From contig OY720345.1 in the NCBI GenBank assembly GCA_963082975.1, forward strand, positions 2,369,001 to 2,433,000: a stretch of DNA of 64,000 nt, in the 5' to 3' direction. The stretch comes from Labia minor (Eukaryota; Arthropoda; Insecta; Dermaptera; Spongiphoridae). How positions within the stretch are numbered: position 1 is the first letter of the stretch; each line of letters starts with the position of its first letter. The notes under the pieces were generated by a model, which saw only the letters and a program-made list of their open reading frames with translations, was not told where the DNA came from and did no database searches. This document shows, in pieces, positions 1-10,227 of this stretch. The position numbers and the translations under genes are program-made.

Positions 1-22
1 CCAATCCCCTAATTAATTAATA

Positions 23-671
23 TCTTATATATAAAATTCTCGTGTCACAAAACTTTGAAATCATACTCCTCCGAAACGGCTTGACCGATTCTTATGAAAT
101 TTTTTATGTATATTCAGTAGGTCTCAGGGCATGTCAGACTTCCTTTAGAAAACCGCTAATTGGTAAGGTGTGTCCAGGAAATGCTAATTAATTAAAAATA
201 GTTTAGTTACCATACTAGCTCATAGAGGCGCTGGTGGCGAAAATTTGACATCTTATATATACCCTTATAAGAGGCTTGCAAACAATACTGGTTCTTGGGT
301 AAACCAGCTAGCGCGCCATCTTATGACTTTGCACCCTCAGTTCGAAACTCGCAAAGGCACATTTTTTTCTTTAAGTATTATATATTTTTTTACAAATTTA
401 TTAATTTTTATTATTATTATTTTAATATTTTATTAAATTATTTTATTGTATTAAATTAATTTTATTAAATTAAATTTTATTATTAAATTGTATTTTATTA
501 AATTAATAATTATGTCAATTAATTTTTTCTGCATAAATAAACATATATAAAAAACTATAGAGATGGGACAGGGTAGGAGTTAGATGGCTCAGAATAGGGA
601 CACTCGGGGGGTACAGGGGGCGGAGCCCCCGTCTAGGTGTGGAGAGCGCCGAAGGCGCTCGGAGCAGCTAG
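23..671 (+). mobile_element. Non-autonomous Helitron
   Basis: The 5' end starts with TC followed by TTATATATAAAATTCTCGTG and, slightly further in, CCGAAACGGCTTGACCGATT, both typical of insect Helitron 5' ends. The 3' end has a GC-rich hairpin (GAGCGCC-GAA-GGCGCTC arms) a few bases before a terminal CTAG at 668-671. The flanks are A (22) and T (672), as expected for Helitron insertion between A and T without target duplication. At 649 bp there is no room for a Rep/helicase protein, so it would need one from elsewhere. It ends 11 bp from the start of the next LTR element, in a short TA run. Confidence 0.85.
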
Positions 672-682
672 TATATATATAT

Positions 683-1030
683 CTAAAGTTCAAAAATGCC
701 AGAGGTTGAAATAACAGATTTTATTAAAACTAAAAAGTAATTTACATTATTAGTATAATATAGTGTAATATATAGTAGATAATAAAAGGTATATTTACCT
801 AAAAAGTAATAATTAAATTACAAGTTATTTCTATTCAATTATGTAATAAATACAGGAATTTATATTTGACAAGATGACAGTTCAACTCTCTTTATAGAAA
901 ATGAAATAGTTCTTACTATTAACACTTAGTCTAATGCGGTGGCTTCCTAAACTGGCGCTAGTTGTAAAAGTCAAATAGGGCGCCAGTTTAAAATATCAAA
1001 TATACCAAGAACATATATTTGATATTTACA
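683..1030 (-). repeat. 3' LTR of Ty3-type element
   Basis: 348 bp and apparently identical to 5496-5843. Read on the minus strand it starts TGTAAATATC immediately after the polypurine tract and ends CTTTAG. The ends are not the usual TG...CA, because the last bases read AG. Confidence 0.92.
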
Positions 1031-1042
1031 CCTTCCCCCCTG
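1031..1042 (-). promoter_or_regulatory. Polypurine tract of Ty3-type element
   Basis: Minus-strand CAGGGGGGAAGG sits between the pol stop codon (TGA, 1046-1048) and the 3' LTR. It is the expected RNase H-resistant primer for plus-strand DNA synthesis. Confidence 0.85.
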
Positions 1043-1045
1043 AGA

Positions 1046-4000
1046 TCATTTTTCGACCGAATACAATGATAGCTTGCTACTATGAAAGCAATTTGAAATT
1101 TTTTTTCTTTTTCCGCAATTCACTTCATACATTGTTGGCGAAATCTTCTTTATTATTGTAAAAGGGCCGATTCTTACTGGATCTGTCTTCTTTCTGTTTA
1201 ATTTGTTACCTTGCTCTATATACACTTGGTCTCCCGTCTTAAATTCGTAAATTTTTCTGGTTTTGTCGACACGTTTTTTATTTATGTGAAAATTCTTCAT
1301 TGAGTTTTCAAATGCTTCTCTTCTATCTTTATTGAGGTCATGTTTTTTAAAAATCTCAACTGGACAAATAGATGATTGTTTTCCCATCAGTAAATATGCT
1401 GGTTCAAATTTAGTTGAACTATGTATTGTTTTGTTGTATTCTTCTGCGCATTTCTCAGCTATTTTCGACCATGCTCCTTTCATTCCACTATTAATTTTGC
1501 ATCTTATCCTATTTACCAGTGTTTGGTTTAATCTCTCGTTTAATCCATTTGATGTTGGGCAATCTATACTGGTGAATATTAATCTTATATCTAGTCCTTT
1601 TAGATATTCCCTGAATTCTTTTGAATTTAATGCTGTATATTGGTCCGCTAATATGATTTTTATTTTGTTTTTTTCTTTGATTTTATCAATGAGTTTCATG
1701 AACTCTTTTGCTTCTTGGCCTTTTGATGTCGATATCCATGCATACCTGGTAAAATGATCCACCAAAATGTGCATAAATTTCTTTGTTGAATTATTCCCTC
1801 CGAAACCTCCTACTGTATCGATGGACATGATTTCATATGGTTCAACTGGTGGGCCAAGTTTTTGCATTAAGCCTATTGTTCTACTCCTCCTCGTCTTATT
1901 TTCTCTACATATTTTGCACTCTTCACAGAAGTCAGTTATTACTTTATCTAAGTTTTTAAAATAATAATTTGGTCTTATCTTTTCTTTTAGTTGTGCCACA
2001 CCTATATGGCCGTAATATTCGTGGATTCTTTTTATTATTTCTGTTCCAAATTTTTTAGATACATAAATTCTTTTCCTTTCTTTTAAATTTTTATATATAA
2101 CATTATTATGTTTTTCTATTCTTTTATCCGAGCTAATTTCTTCCTTGTTTTCCATTTGGTCTTTTACTATTTCGTTTAGTTCAATTAAGTTTACCACCTT
2201 TATTCCGTCTTCGTTTTCAAAATATTCCAAAACAGGTTGTCTAGACAATAAGTCCGCTAGAATATTTTCTTTCCCTTTTTTGTAAATAATTCTGAAATTG
2301 AATTGAGATAAATAGTGTACTAGATCCCCTAAAATTTCATCGGTCCTTGATTTTGTTTTTAGGTTTTCTAATGGCTTATGATCGCTGCACACTATAAATT
2401 CTCGACCCATTAGGTAGTATTGCCAATATTTAATAGCTTCTTTAATAGCTTTACATTCTAGGTGGATTATATCCATTTTTTTTTCTTTCTCTGATAATTT
2501 CCTAGAGAAGTAAGCTACAGGATGCAGTCTTCCATCTTTTTGTGGTTGTTTTAATGCAGCCCCTAAGCCTTTCAAACTAGCATCTGTGTCAATGTATACC
2601 TCTTTTTCTGCATCGTAAATAGCTAGAATTGGTGAAGAGCATAAGTATTCTTTTATTAAATTAAAACTTTTTTCACATTCTTCTGTCCAGACGAACTCTA
2701 CATTTTTTTTTAACAATTTGTGTAATGGTTCAAATTTTTCTGCACTATTTTCTATATATTTTAGGTAAAAATTTATAGAACCTAATATACTTCTTACACC
2801 AGTTTTATCTTTAGGTGTCTTTAGTTTCTTGATTGCAATAAGATTTTCTTGTGCCGGTGATATTTTGTCTTCTTGAATCAAGTGACCTAGATATTTCACT
2901 GATTCTGTTCCAAATGTACACTTTTCTAATTTTATCTTGAATCCTTCCTTTTCCAGAGTTTGTAGGAGCTGTTGAATATGTTCTATATGATCTTCCCATG
3001 TTCTCGAAAAAACTAACAAGTCATCTATGTAGTTAATACAATAATCGTCCAAATTGTTTTTTCTTAATATGCTTGATAAGATCCTTTGGAAAATTGCAGG
3101 TGCATTCTTATATCCAAAAGGAAGAACGTTAAACATAAATTTCCCGTATTTTGTTATAAATGCTGATTTCTCTCGATCTTCTTTTTTTAGTTGGATACAC
3201 CAGAAAGCTGAATTTATATCAATCACACTAAAATATTTGCAATTTGGTACCTTTTCTATTATATCACTGATAGTGGGAAAGGGATAGCACTCAGGGATAA
3301 CTAAGCTATTCAGTCTCCTAAAATCTATACATAATCTAGTCTTCCGACCATCTTCTTTCTTGTATGCTAGTGTAACTGGAGATGCATATGGAGAGTCAGA
3401 TTCTTCTATTAATTTTGCTTCTAATAGTTTCTTTATTTGTGTTTTTATTTCTAGTTCATCTGGTTTTGTACAATTGTATGCACGTGAAGTGATATATTCA
3501 TCTCTTTTTAATCTAATTTCGGCCTCTCTTGATTTTACTTTTCCAACATCATATTTGTCTTTTGCACATATGTGTTTATATTTCTCTACTAATTTTAAAA
3601 TTTGAATTTTCCTCTTTTTTTCTTTTACGTGTTCTATATTTACTTTTAATGAATTTCTATTTGTTTGTTCATTTAAATGAACTTCTGATTGGGTTTCTTT
3701 TTGTTTATTTTCATTTACTTTCTTATTTATTATCCCCTTTTCTAAGTCTAAATTCTTTTCTATATCTATTAATTTTTTTGTTTCATTATTTTTATCTTTT
3801 TGCCAGATGTCTAAATTTTCATCTTGAAGAAGCCTAAAACTTTTTATGGCATTTAATCCTAATAGTAAATCGTAAGAAAAGTTATTCTTTTTTATTACGT
3901 ATACGTTTAATTTATTTGTAATATTTCCTATTTTTAGTGTTATATTTGCTCTGCCGGAAGAGAAGTTAAATCCATTGATCGTTTTGAAAGCACTTTTTTG

Positions 4001-4150
4001 TTTCAATAACGTTGTTTTTAAATTGTCAATAATTCTTTGATTTATTAGGCTCACATTTGATCCTGAATCATATACTCCTTTTATTTTCTTTTTTTTATCA
4101 ATTATTACATTTATTTTTATCAATGGATTTAATCTTTCCGGCCTTACTCG
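1046..4150 (-). CDS. pol: Pol polyprotein (protease, RT, RNase H, integrase)
   Basis: Polyprotein that processes Gag-Pol, copies the RNA to DNA and inserts it. There is no ATG at its head: the conventional reading starts at a TTG (4123), but the frame is open back through the gag end and fits -1 frameshifting at 4150-4156, so I place the pol-specific part from there. Counting residues from 4123: aspartic protease DSGS near 19-22 with LLLGLN near 86; RT with D302 and YIDD 365-368; RNase H DTDAS 512-516; integrase zinc finger with H701, H706 and cysteines at 733-739; catalytic D769, D827 and E863 (35 residues between the last two); and a GPF-type motif near 985. All catalytic residues seen are present and there is no internal stop. 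The order places it in Ty3-type elements; I cannot name the lineage. Confidence 0.93.
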   Translation of the reverse strand, partial: RVRPERLNPLIKINVIIDKKKKIKGVYDSGSNVSLINQRIIDNLKTTLLKQKSAFKTINGFNFSSGRANITLKIGNITNKLNVYVIKKNNFSYDLLLGLNAIKSFRLLQDENLDIWQKDKNNETKKLIDIEKNLDLEKGIINKKVNENKQKETQSEVHLNEQTNRNSLKVNIEHVKEKKRKIQILKLVEKYKHICAKDKYDVGKVKSREAEIRLKRDEYITSRAYNCTKPDELEIKTQIKKLLEAKLIEESDSPYASPVTLAYKKEDGRKTRLCIDFRRLNSLVIPECYPFPTISDIIEKVPNCKYFSVIDINSAFWCIQLKKEDREKSAFITKYGKFMFNVLPFGYKNAPAIFQRILSSILRKNNLDDYCINYIDDLLVFSRTWEDHIEHIQQLLQTLEKEGFKIKLEKCTFGTESVKYLGHLIQEDKISPAQENLIAIKKLKTPKDKTGVRSILGSINFYLKYIENSAEKFEPLHKLLKKNVEFVWTEECEKSFNLIKEYLCSSPILAIYDAEKEVYIDTDASLKGLGAALKQPQKDGRLHPVAYFSRKLSEKEKKMDIIHLECKAIKEAIKYWQYYLMGREFIVCSDHKPLENLKTKSRTDEILGDLVHYLSQFNFRIIYKKGKENILADLLSRQPVLEYFENEDGIKVVNLIELNEIVKDQMENKEEISSDKRIEKHNNVIYKNLKERKRIYVSKKFGTEIIKRIHEYYGHIGVAQLKEKIRPNYYFKNLDKVITDFCEECKICRENKTRRSRTIGLMQKLGPPVEPYEIMSIDTVGGFGGNNSTKKFMHILVDHFTRYAWISTSKGQEAKEFMKLIDKIKEKNKIKIILADQYTALNSKEFREYLKGLDIRLIFTSIDCPTSNGLNERLNQTLVNRIRCKINSGMKGAWSKIAEKCAEEYNKTIHSSTKFEPAYLLMGKQSSICPVEIFKKHDLNKDRREAFENSMKNFHINKKRVDKTRKIYEFKTGDQVYIEQGNKLNRKKTDPVRIGPFTIIKKISPTMYEVNCGKRKKISNCFHSSKLSLYSVEK

Positions 4151-5454
4151 TTTAAAGATTCATTATCCATTTCGATTTTTAATTCATCTAAATTTTCCTT
4201 TTTTTCATTAAGATTAACTTTTCCTATTTCCCTATAAAATTCTTTATTTCTACAGTAGTTTGGGTTGTGAAAAAGGTTTGGTTTACCAAGTTCTTCACAC
4301 ATGAAGCATGGTTTTTTCCTATTTTGGTTAGTATAAAAATTCTGACTATTTGCATTTCCGGGATTTATATGAGAAAGATTTTTATTCTGATTTACAGGAG
4401 TTAAATGTCTTTTTATTTTTTTTTCAACCTTTTCAACTCCTACCTTATTTCTACAAATTTCAGAAGGATGAAACCGGTTTTCTAAACCTCGTGCTTCACA
4501 AATAGAACATGCTTTTATATTTTTATTTATTTGTGTGTTTTCATTATTTTCAAAATTTTTTTTAGTAAATTTACTATCTTTTTTTTGTAATTCTAACATA
4601 AGTTCATTTGTTGTTTTTATTTCAGATTTATCTAATTCTTCTTGTATCTCTACAGGAAGTCCCACTAAAATAATATTTACTAATCTCTTTTCAGCTGAAA
4701 TATCCTTTTCAGCCTCTAACACTAACCTTTCTTTTGCTAAGGCATATTCTAAAATAGATCCACCCAAATATTTGTAATTATAAGCTTTTTTTGTTGTTAA
4801 CCAATCATCTTTTTTAAAAATATCAAAAAATGATGTTTTCCAAGAAAACCAATTTTCAAGGCCAATTTTAATTAAATTCGATGAATACCAATTTTCTGAT
4901 GGACCAGTCATGAAGTATTTTAGTACTTCAATTTTTTTTCTTTCAGTTTGTATGGAAAATTTTTTACATGCATTTTCAAAATCGTCCATCCATATAATTG
5001 GATTTTGTTTTTCGAAATTCTCTAAATAAAATTTTTTACAAATCTCGTGGGTGTCCATATGGTTATTTTCATTTAATTTTTTTTCTAATTCTTTAAATTT
5101 ATAAAAATAGTAATTTTCATTTGACTCACATGGATCCATTAATTTTGTATTTTCCTGTTCCAATATTTCTTCAAGTGGTAAATCCTTGAAACAAATATTT
5201 CCGTCGTTGTCTATGTATTCTTCTTTGAGTTCTTCATCCAATTTTAATTGGACATTTCTAAATCCACCACATGGTTTTATGGCCGATATAGCATTTTTGA
5301 TGGAAGATTTTTTTATTAATATTTTGTGCTCTTTTATATTTCTGAACTCTTCTGGAATAGAATACCAGTCGATTTTATTCTCCGACATCTTTGCAACTTC
5401 AAATTCATTCTCTCCTTTTTTTATTATATGGAAGAAAAAATTTTTATTTTCCAT
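4144..5454 (-). CDS. gag: Gag protein with two unusual zinc knuckles
   Basis: 436-residue structural protein expected to form the virus-like particle and bind the genomic RNA. It starts at the first ATG after the 5' LTR (42 nt downstream). Residues about 140-290 have the helical, tryptophan-rich look of a retrotransposon capsid (for example NPIIWMDDFENACKKF). Two knuckles follow at C316-C334 and C383-C401, both spaced CX2CX9HX4C; the classic retroviral form is CX2CX4HX4C, so these are long-loop variants. The stop (4144-4146) follows a TTTAAAC slippery heptamer after one further codon. Assignment rests on position, knuckles and linkage to pol. Confidence 0.88.
   Translation of the reverse strand: MENKNFFFHIIKKGENEFEVAKMSENKIDWYSIPEEFRNIKEHKILIKKSSIKNAISAIKPCGGFRNVQLKLDEELKEEYIDNDGNICFKDLPLEEILEQENTKLMDPCESNENYYFYKFKELEKKLNENNHMDTHEICKKFYLENFEKQNPIIWMDDFENACKKFSIQTERKKIEVLKYFMTGPSENWYSSNLIKIGLENWFSWKTSFFDIFKKDDWLTTKKAYNYKYLGGSILEYALAKERLVLEAEKDISAEKRLVNIILVGLPVEIQEELDKSEIKTTNELMLELQKKDSKFTKKNFENNENTQINKNIKACSICEARGLENRFHPSEICRNKVGVEKVEKKIKRHLTPVNQNKNLSHINPGNANSQNFYTNQNRKKPCFMCEELGKPNLFHNPNYCRNKEFYREIGKVNLNEKKENLDELKIEMDNESLNE
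4150..4156 (-). promoter_or_regulatory. -1 ribosomal frameshift heptamer (gag-pol)
   Basis: Minus strand reads T TTA AAC in the gag frame, a canonical X XXY YYZ slippery site, one codon (GAG) before the gag TAA. Slipping back one base after AAC enters CGA GTA AGG and so on, exactly the pol frame, which is open to the pol stop. A GC-richer GGCCGG block lies 6 nt downstream of the heptamer, but I see no convincing pseudoknot. Confidence 0.85.
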
Positions 5455-5481
5455 TTTTATTTATTTTAAAAGAAATAAAAT

Positions 5482-5495
5482 TTGTAATTTAATTT
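5482..5495 (-). promoter_or_regulatory. Primer-binding region, possibly self-primed
   Basis: The minus strand just inside the 5' LTR does not begin with TGG, so no tRNA 3' end fits. Instead 13 bases (5482-5494) are complementary to 5624-5636 inside the LTR when both are read in the RNA sense, and a further 7-base match follows after a short gap. That LTR segment begins about 33 nt downstream of a TATAAA, where the RNA should start. This is the arrangement of Tf1-like self-priming. Inference only. Confidence 0.6.
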
Positions 5496-5843
5496 CTAAA
5501 GTTCAAAAATGCCAGAGGTTGAAATAACAGATTTTATTAAAACTAAAAAGTAATTTACATTATTAGTATAATATAGTGTAATATATAGTAGATAATAAAA
5601 GGTATATTTACCTAAAAAGTAATAATTAAATTACAAGTTATTTCTATTCAATTATGTAATAAATACAGGAATTTATATTTGACAAGATGACAGTTCAACT
5701 CTCTTTATAGAAAATGAAATAGTTCTTACTATTAACACTTAGTCTAATGCGGTGGCTTCCTAAACTGGCGCTAGTTGTAAAAGTCAAATAGGGCGCCAGT
5801 TTAAAATATCAAATATACCAAGAACATATATTTGATATTTACA
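5496..5843 (-). repeat. 5' LTR of Ty3-type element
   Basis: 348-bp copy apparently identical to 683-1030. In the element's sense it carries a TATAAATT box (5670-5677), a plausible promoter, with transcription then starting near 5644. An inverted pair TAAACTGGCGCC/GGCGCTAGTTGTA-like arms occurs near its start. Confidence 0.92.
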
Positions 5844-8800
5844 TATATATTTATATAAAAATGTTTTTTTAAATAGAAAATTAATTAATTTTATATGAAT
5901 TTCTTAGAAATAAATAAATACAATTGTATTTATATTATTAATTTATTTTCCCTTTTCTTTTGTATAAGAAATTTGATGGGAAGCATGTACTATAATCACA
6001 TCTTTTTATTTTTTTTTTTTTTTTTGATTGAACATTGAACAAAATGTAATATAGTTTACAAAATCAAGATTCATTATTTATACAACTCAACTAATAACAC
6101 TTGCCTTAATAAATTTCATATCAATTTCTATGATAAACAATATTTGACTGTTTAGATTCTCAATTGCTTGATATATATTCCATTGCTTTGATAAAATATT
6201 TATAAACCAAACAAGATAGAAGAAATATGCAACGATTTATGTTGGATTTGATAAATAAATACTGGATTAACATTTACTTATATATGATTTCATGTATATA
6301 TAATTGATTCATTTATTTATTTTCAAAATAAATTAATATTTAAATTTTCCATTCTTTGACTGACTATTACTCTTTTAAAATGAATTTTGCTTTTTACTTT
6401 GAAAGTTATATATATATTTCCAATATTTACTAAACGTAACCTAAATATATGTCAATATTTTATTTTCATGATTTTTTTTTTTTTTGTTTTTTTTTTATTG
6501 AAAATATCTTTATTTATATACCTACTTTTGATTTAAAATAAATAAAATAAAAATATTCTTTTATAAATTGTATTTCCAAAAATAGAAATTAATGATTTTT
6601 TATAAGGTTTTATTATAACGTTTTTATCAACTTCGCTTCATGTCTGTCTGTCTGTCTGTTTGTTGTTGACAAATTTAATCGATTTTTCATCAACTTTAAA
6701 TTGTGCTACACTTTTGAAAATTTTTATAGATATTTCAATGGATCGCTATAAGATATGGAAGAAATATAATTGAATAATAAATTGTCAGTTTAGGTGTTTA
6801 GTAAAATATTTATTATTACAAAAATTTGACTTGATTTTTCATATAAATAAATAAAACTAAATACACCCAACGTTTTTCGTTGTATATAAAGCAATTCATC
6901 CATTAACTTTGTCAGGCTTATAGAAAAATTATTTTATTCTTTTTAGTCCTTATATTTTAACTTTATTTTATAAAATAATGCCTTATATTCAATCAGGATG
7001 TAGAATATCTAAATCAAAATTGTTTTTATTGTTAATACGAGTATTATTATATTTATAAAAATGCCTGAATTATGTACTTTACGAGTATATTTATAAAGTT
7101 ATAAAGTTATATTACATAAGTAGATACTTAAATTAATTTAAGATTGATTTTTATAATTAATATTTTTTTTTCTTCATCTAATTAATCTAATCTTTGAATT
7201 CACTTTATTATAATTAATTAAATTTCTTTAATTTTATTTTCATTTTACCCTGGCAATAATCGTCAATAGATAATGGACCAGTTCTGATTTCTTTCATTAA
7301 GAAAAAAACAAACAAAAAGAAAATAAAAAGCTAGCTAACTTTAAAATATATTTTACTGCTTGGTTCATATTGGCCTAAATTAGGTCCTTTATATACGAAA
7401 ATAGAGGATTAAAAATTCTTAATTAAAAAAGTCATATTCCTTAAGTTTTGAAGAAAAATTAGACTACAATTGGATTTCTAAGAGGAGACTTTTAATTTTC
7501 TAATCCTGGAATTTCCAGCACGTGCCTGAGATTAAGTAAACTCCGGGAGCTCAGGGTTCCGATTCATCAAGAATTAGACAGCGATAAAAAAAATGTAATG
7601 AAATGGAAAGAAAGGCGGATATTTTGTACCAATCATTAAAATTAAAATGAAACTTAATTAATTTGAAAGAAAGAAATCCCTGGCAAATTTATTTAATTAT
7701 CCAAATCTACGCTTTTTTTTCAACGCATCTGAAAAATTATTAATGAGTTGTTTATAATAAACTTATATATTATACAATATTTTTTTACTTTCACCTACCT
7801 ATATTGTATATATTAGTAAGGGAGAGTATTGCAGTCAAACAAGAAAAATCTGAATTTGACATTTTAACTAAAATTATATGCCCCTCAGTTTAAAAACAAA
7901 CAAACAAACAAACAAACATAATCCTCTTTGTGTGTATGTTTTGTAATTATGAGTAAGCTCAGAAACCAAAATAATTTGGAAATTAAAAATTTCGTTTTTA
8001 AGACCAAAAAAAAAAAATATAAAAAAATAAAAACACTCGTTTATACCCAATTTCATAAAATTAAATTCTCCCAGTCAGTCAGATCGATGGTTTTTGAACG
8101 GGAAGGGCAACCCTTGCAATATCATGATTAAAAATATAAATGTCTAGATATCTAGTTTTATTAATTATTTAACACGTGTATTAAAAATAAATTTTATGTT
8201 ACTCATTTGGAAACTAATAAAATCATGAAAAAAGTTCAAGAGTGAAAATATCAGGTTTTCAGGTGATGTTTATTGATTGCAACCTAACTTTATTAATAAT
8301 TTACTAACTTTATTTTTAAAGTTATCAATATTTTTAACTTTTTTAATCCAATTAATTATATTTTAAGGTTAATTTATATATTTTTCTTTTGTGTATTTAT
8401 TTATTTTTGATATATCTTAGAAATTTTTTAGTTATCATCTCATCTCATTCAGAATCAATTGATTCAAGTTTTATTTACTTTTAAGTAGCCAAGTAACAAG
8501 ATGTTGTTGTTGTTTTTTTTTGTATTTCTATTCTATAGATTGATCTTATATACTTATAATACCTACCTACTACTCTAGTGGGGGCGTGGTGAGGTGGAGG
8601 GGTGGGGGGTGGGGCTAACTACACTTTACACATTTTGGACAACAAGTGTATGTCTAGAATATATTAACTGATAATTGGAAATGATAGATGATGATGATGA
8701 TGACTCTCAGGTGCATCTTCTTGTGCGATTCATGGTTTCAACAGATAGATTCCCTGTTAATGATTTAATCGCAGCGGATATACTCTGCTTGGCTGCTCTC

Positions 8801-10225
8801 GGGAGGGGGTCCAAAGGAAGAAAGGGGATCCTGGGAGGGGGGGGGGGTATACGCCGCGTGGCTTGCAGATTTATCACCATTGCACCCGGCCGGCTTAGCC
8901 GCCTTGCAGAGAGGCAATTAACATAAGAATAAGCGCCAAGCGATGCTATTTATACTCTAATGCAAATTTATATATCATCAGAATTTATTATAAACATCAT
9001 AAATTGTAGATATTGAGGCCAAGATACATTTGTAAAATCTGTCTCAGGGGATGAGATTTATATAAATAAGAATCTCATAAAAAAAATTTCCATTAAAATT
9101 TTTTGAGATTTTTAAATCTTTCTACCTGATGAATAATGATTTTTAATCTTTATATTAGTTGTATAATGAAGATAGAAATACAATTGAAATGTATAACAGA
9201 AACAATAAAAATAACTGTTATTTAGTAGATAGATGGAAAATGGTGTCCTTATATACTCAAAATTGCCTGACCGAATTACTATTAAAATACATCACAATTT
9301 GAACATAGACTATATATATATATATATATGTACATATTATACCAATATACATATATTCAATGACTGCAAAAATTAACTTTTAAAAAATTTATATAATTCT
9401 TAAAAAACTTAGATCTTAAATTATATTTTATTTATTCTTTATATTTTTGATTATTTCTTCTTTTCAAGAGTATAAATTTTATCTATTTAATAAAAAAAAA
9501 AAAAAAAAAAAAAAAAATTAAATTATTTTTCTTTAGTGTTTTATGAAATCAAAAATATATTTAAAACGTCACTTAAAATAACTAAATTAAATTATCTTTG
9601 TTTTTAGTTTCATTTCTTAATTATTAATTACGAAGCGAGCGAAAATGATTATATAAAAATTAAAATATGTTTTTTTAGACAAATGATACCTATGAAGAAA
9701 TTGTTTTCAATTTTACTGTTTTTAAAATTGATTAGATTTTTTAGTTTTCTTTTAAATTCATACGATTATAGACGAATTGATTAAAAAAAATTTTAATAAA
9801 ATGGCTCAAGTTTCAAACTTTTTTTAGATTTCCTTAAATTTCATTATAATTAAAATTACTCGATAAACAATAAAATGATAATAAAAATTAAGAAATATTA
9901 TATAAACCAATATATAATATATACACAATAAAATATTTAATTAATTTATTCATTAAATTAAAAAATAAATAATAACATAAAAAGGAAATGAATGTTAAAA
10001 TATATTGATTGAAATCAAATAAATGAAAATCTATTGGATACAGACTTTCATCCAAATAAATATTATTGATCACTTCGGGGTACAGAGAGTAAGTCTCCTG
10101 TTTAAGGGCCAAGTGAGCAACTTAGTAGTTAGTAGTTAGTAATTAAATCTTTCAAAAGATAATCCATTAATATATGATTTTAAGATTATATCATTCAATA
10201 TAAGAATTAAATACATAGATATACT
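5844..10225. other. AT-rich non-coding region
   Basis: No gene supported. Contains a GTCT microsatellite (about 6640-6660) of the kind found in HINE-like repeats, homopolymer runs including A26 at 9492-9517, a TA run near 9310-9330, and two GC-richer islands (7505-7570 and 8575-8935). The open stretch at 8675-8926 is composed of a GAT repeat and G runs and does not look like protein. Confidence 0.6.
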
Positions 10226-10227
10226 TA

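Larger units (their letters stand above)
683..5843 (-). mobile_element. Intact Ty3-type LTR retrotransposon
   Basis: A complete 5161-bp element. Two direct repeats of 348 bp (683-1030 and 5496-5843) appear identical on reading. Between them lie gag and pol in the same orientation, with domain order protease, RT, RNase H, integrase, which is Ty3 (gypsy) order. A polypurine tract lies directly inside the 3' LTR and a primer-binding region directly inside the 5' LTR. Both flanks read TATAT (678-682 and 5844-5848), consistent with a 5-bp target duplication, although the site is a simple TA run and so weak evidence. Matching LTRs and open reading frames indicate a recent insertion, probably still able to move. 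Confidence 0.93.

Noticed and set aside
245..436. 63-residue open frame in the short Helitron
   Set aside because: Low-complexity hydrophobic tail from AT-rich sequence, no family, and the element is a typical non-coding Helitron.
1332..3837. Several plus-strand open frames opposite pol
   Set aside because: Antisense shadows of the pol coding region.
8675..8926. 83-residue open frame with a poly-Asp start
   Set aside because: Produced by a GAT microsatellite and G runs; no splice context or homology recognised.
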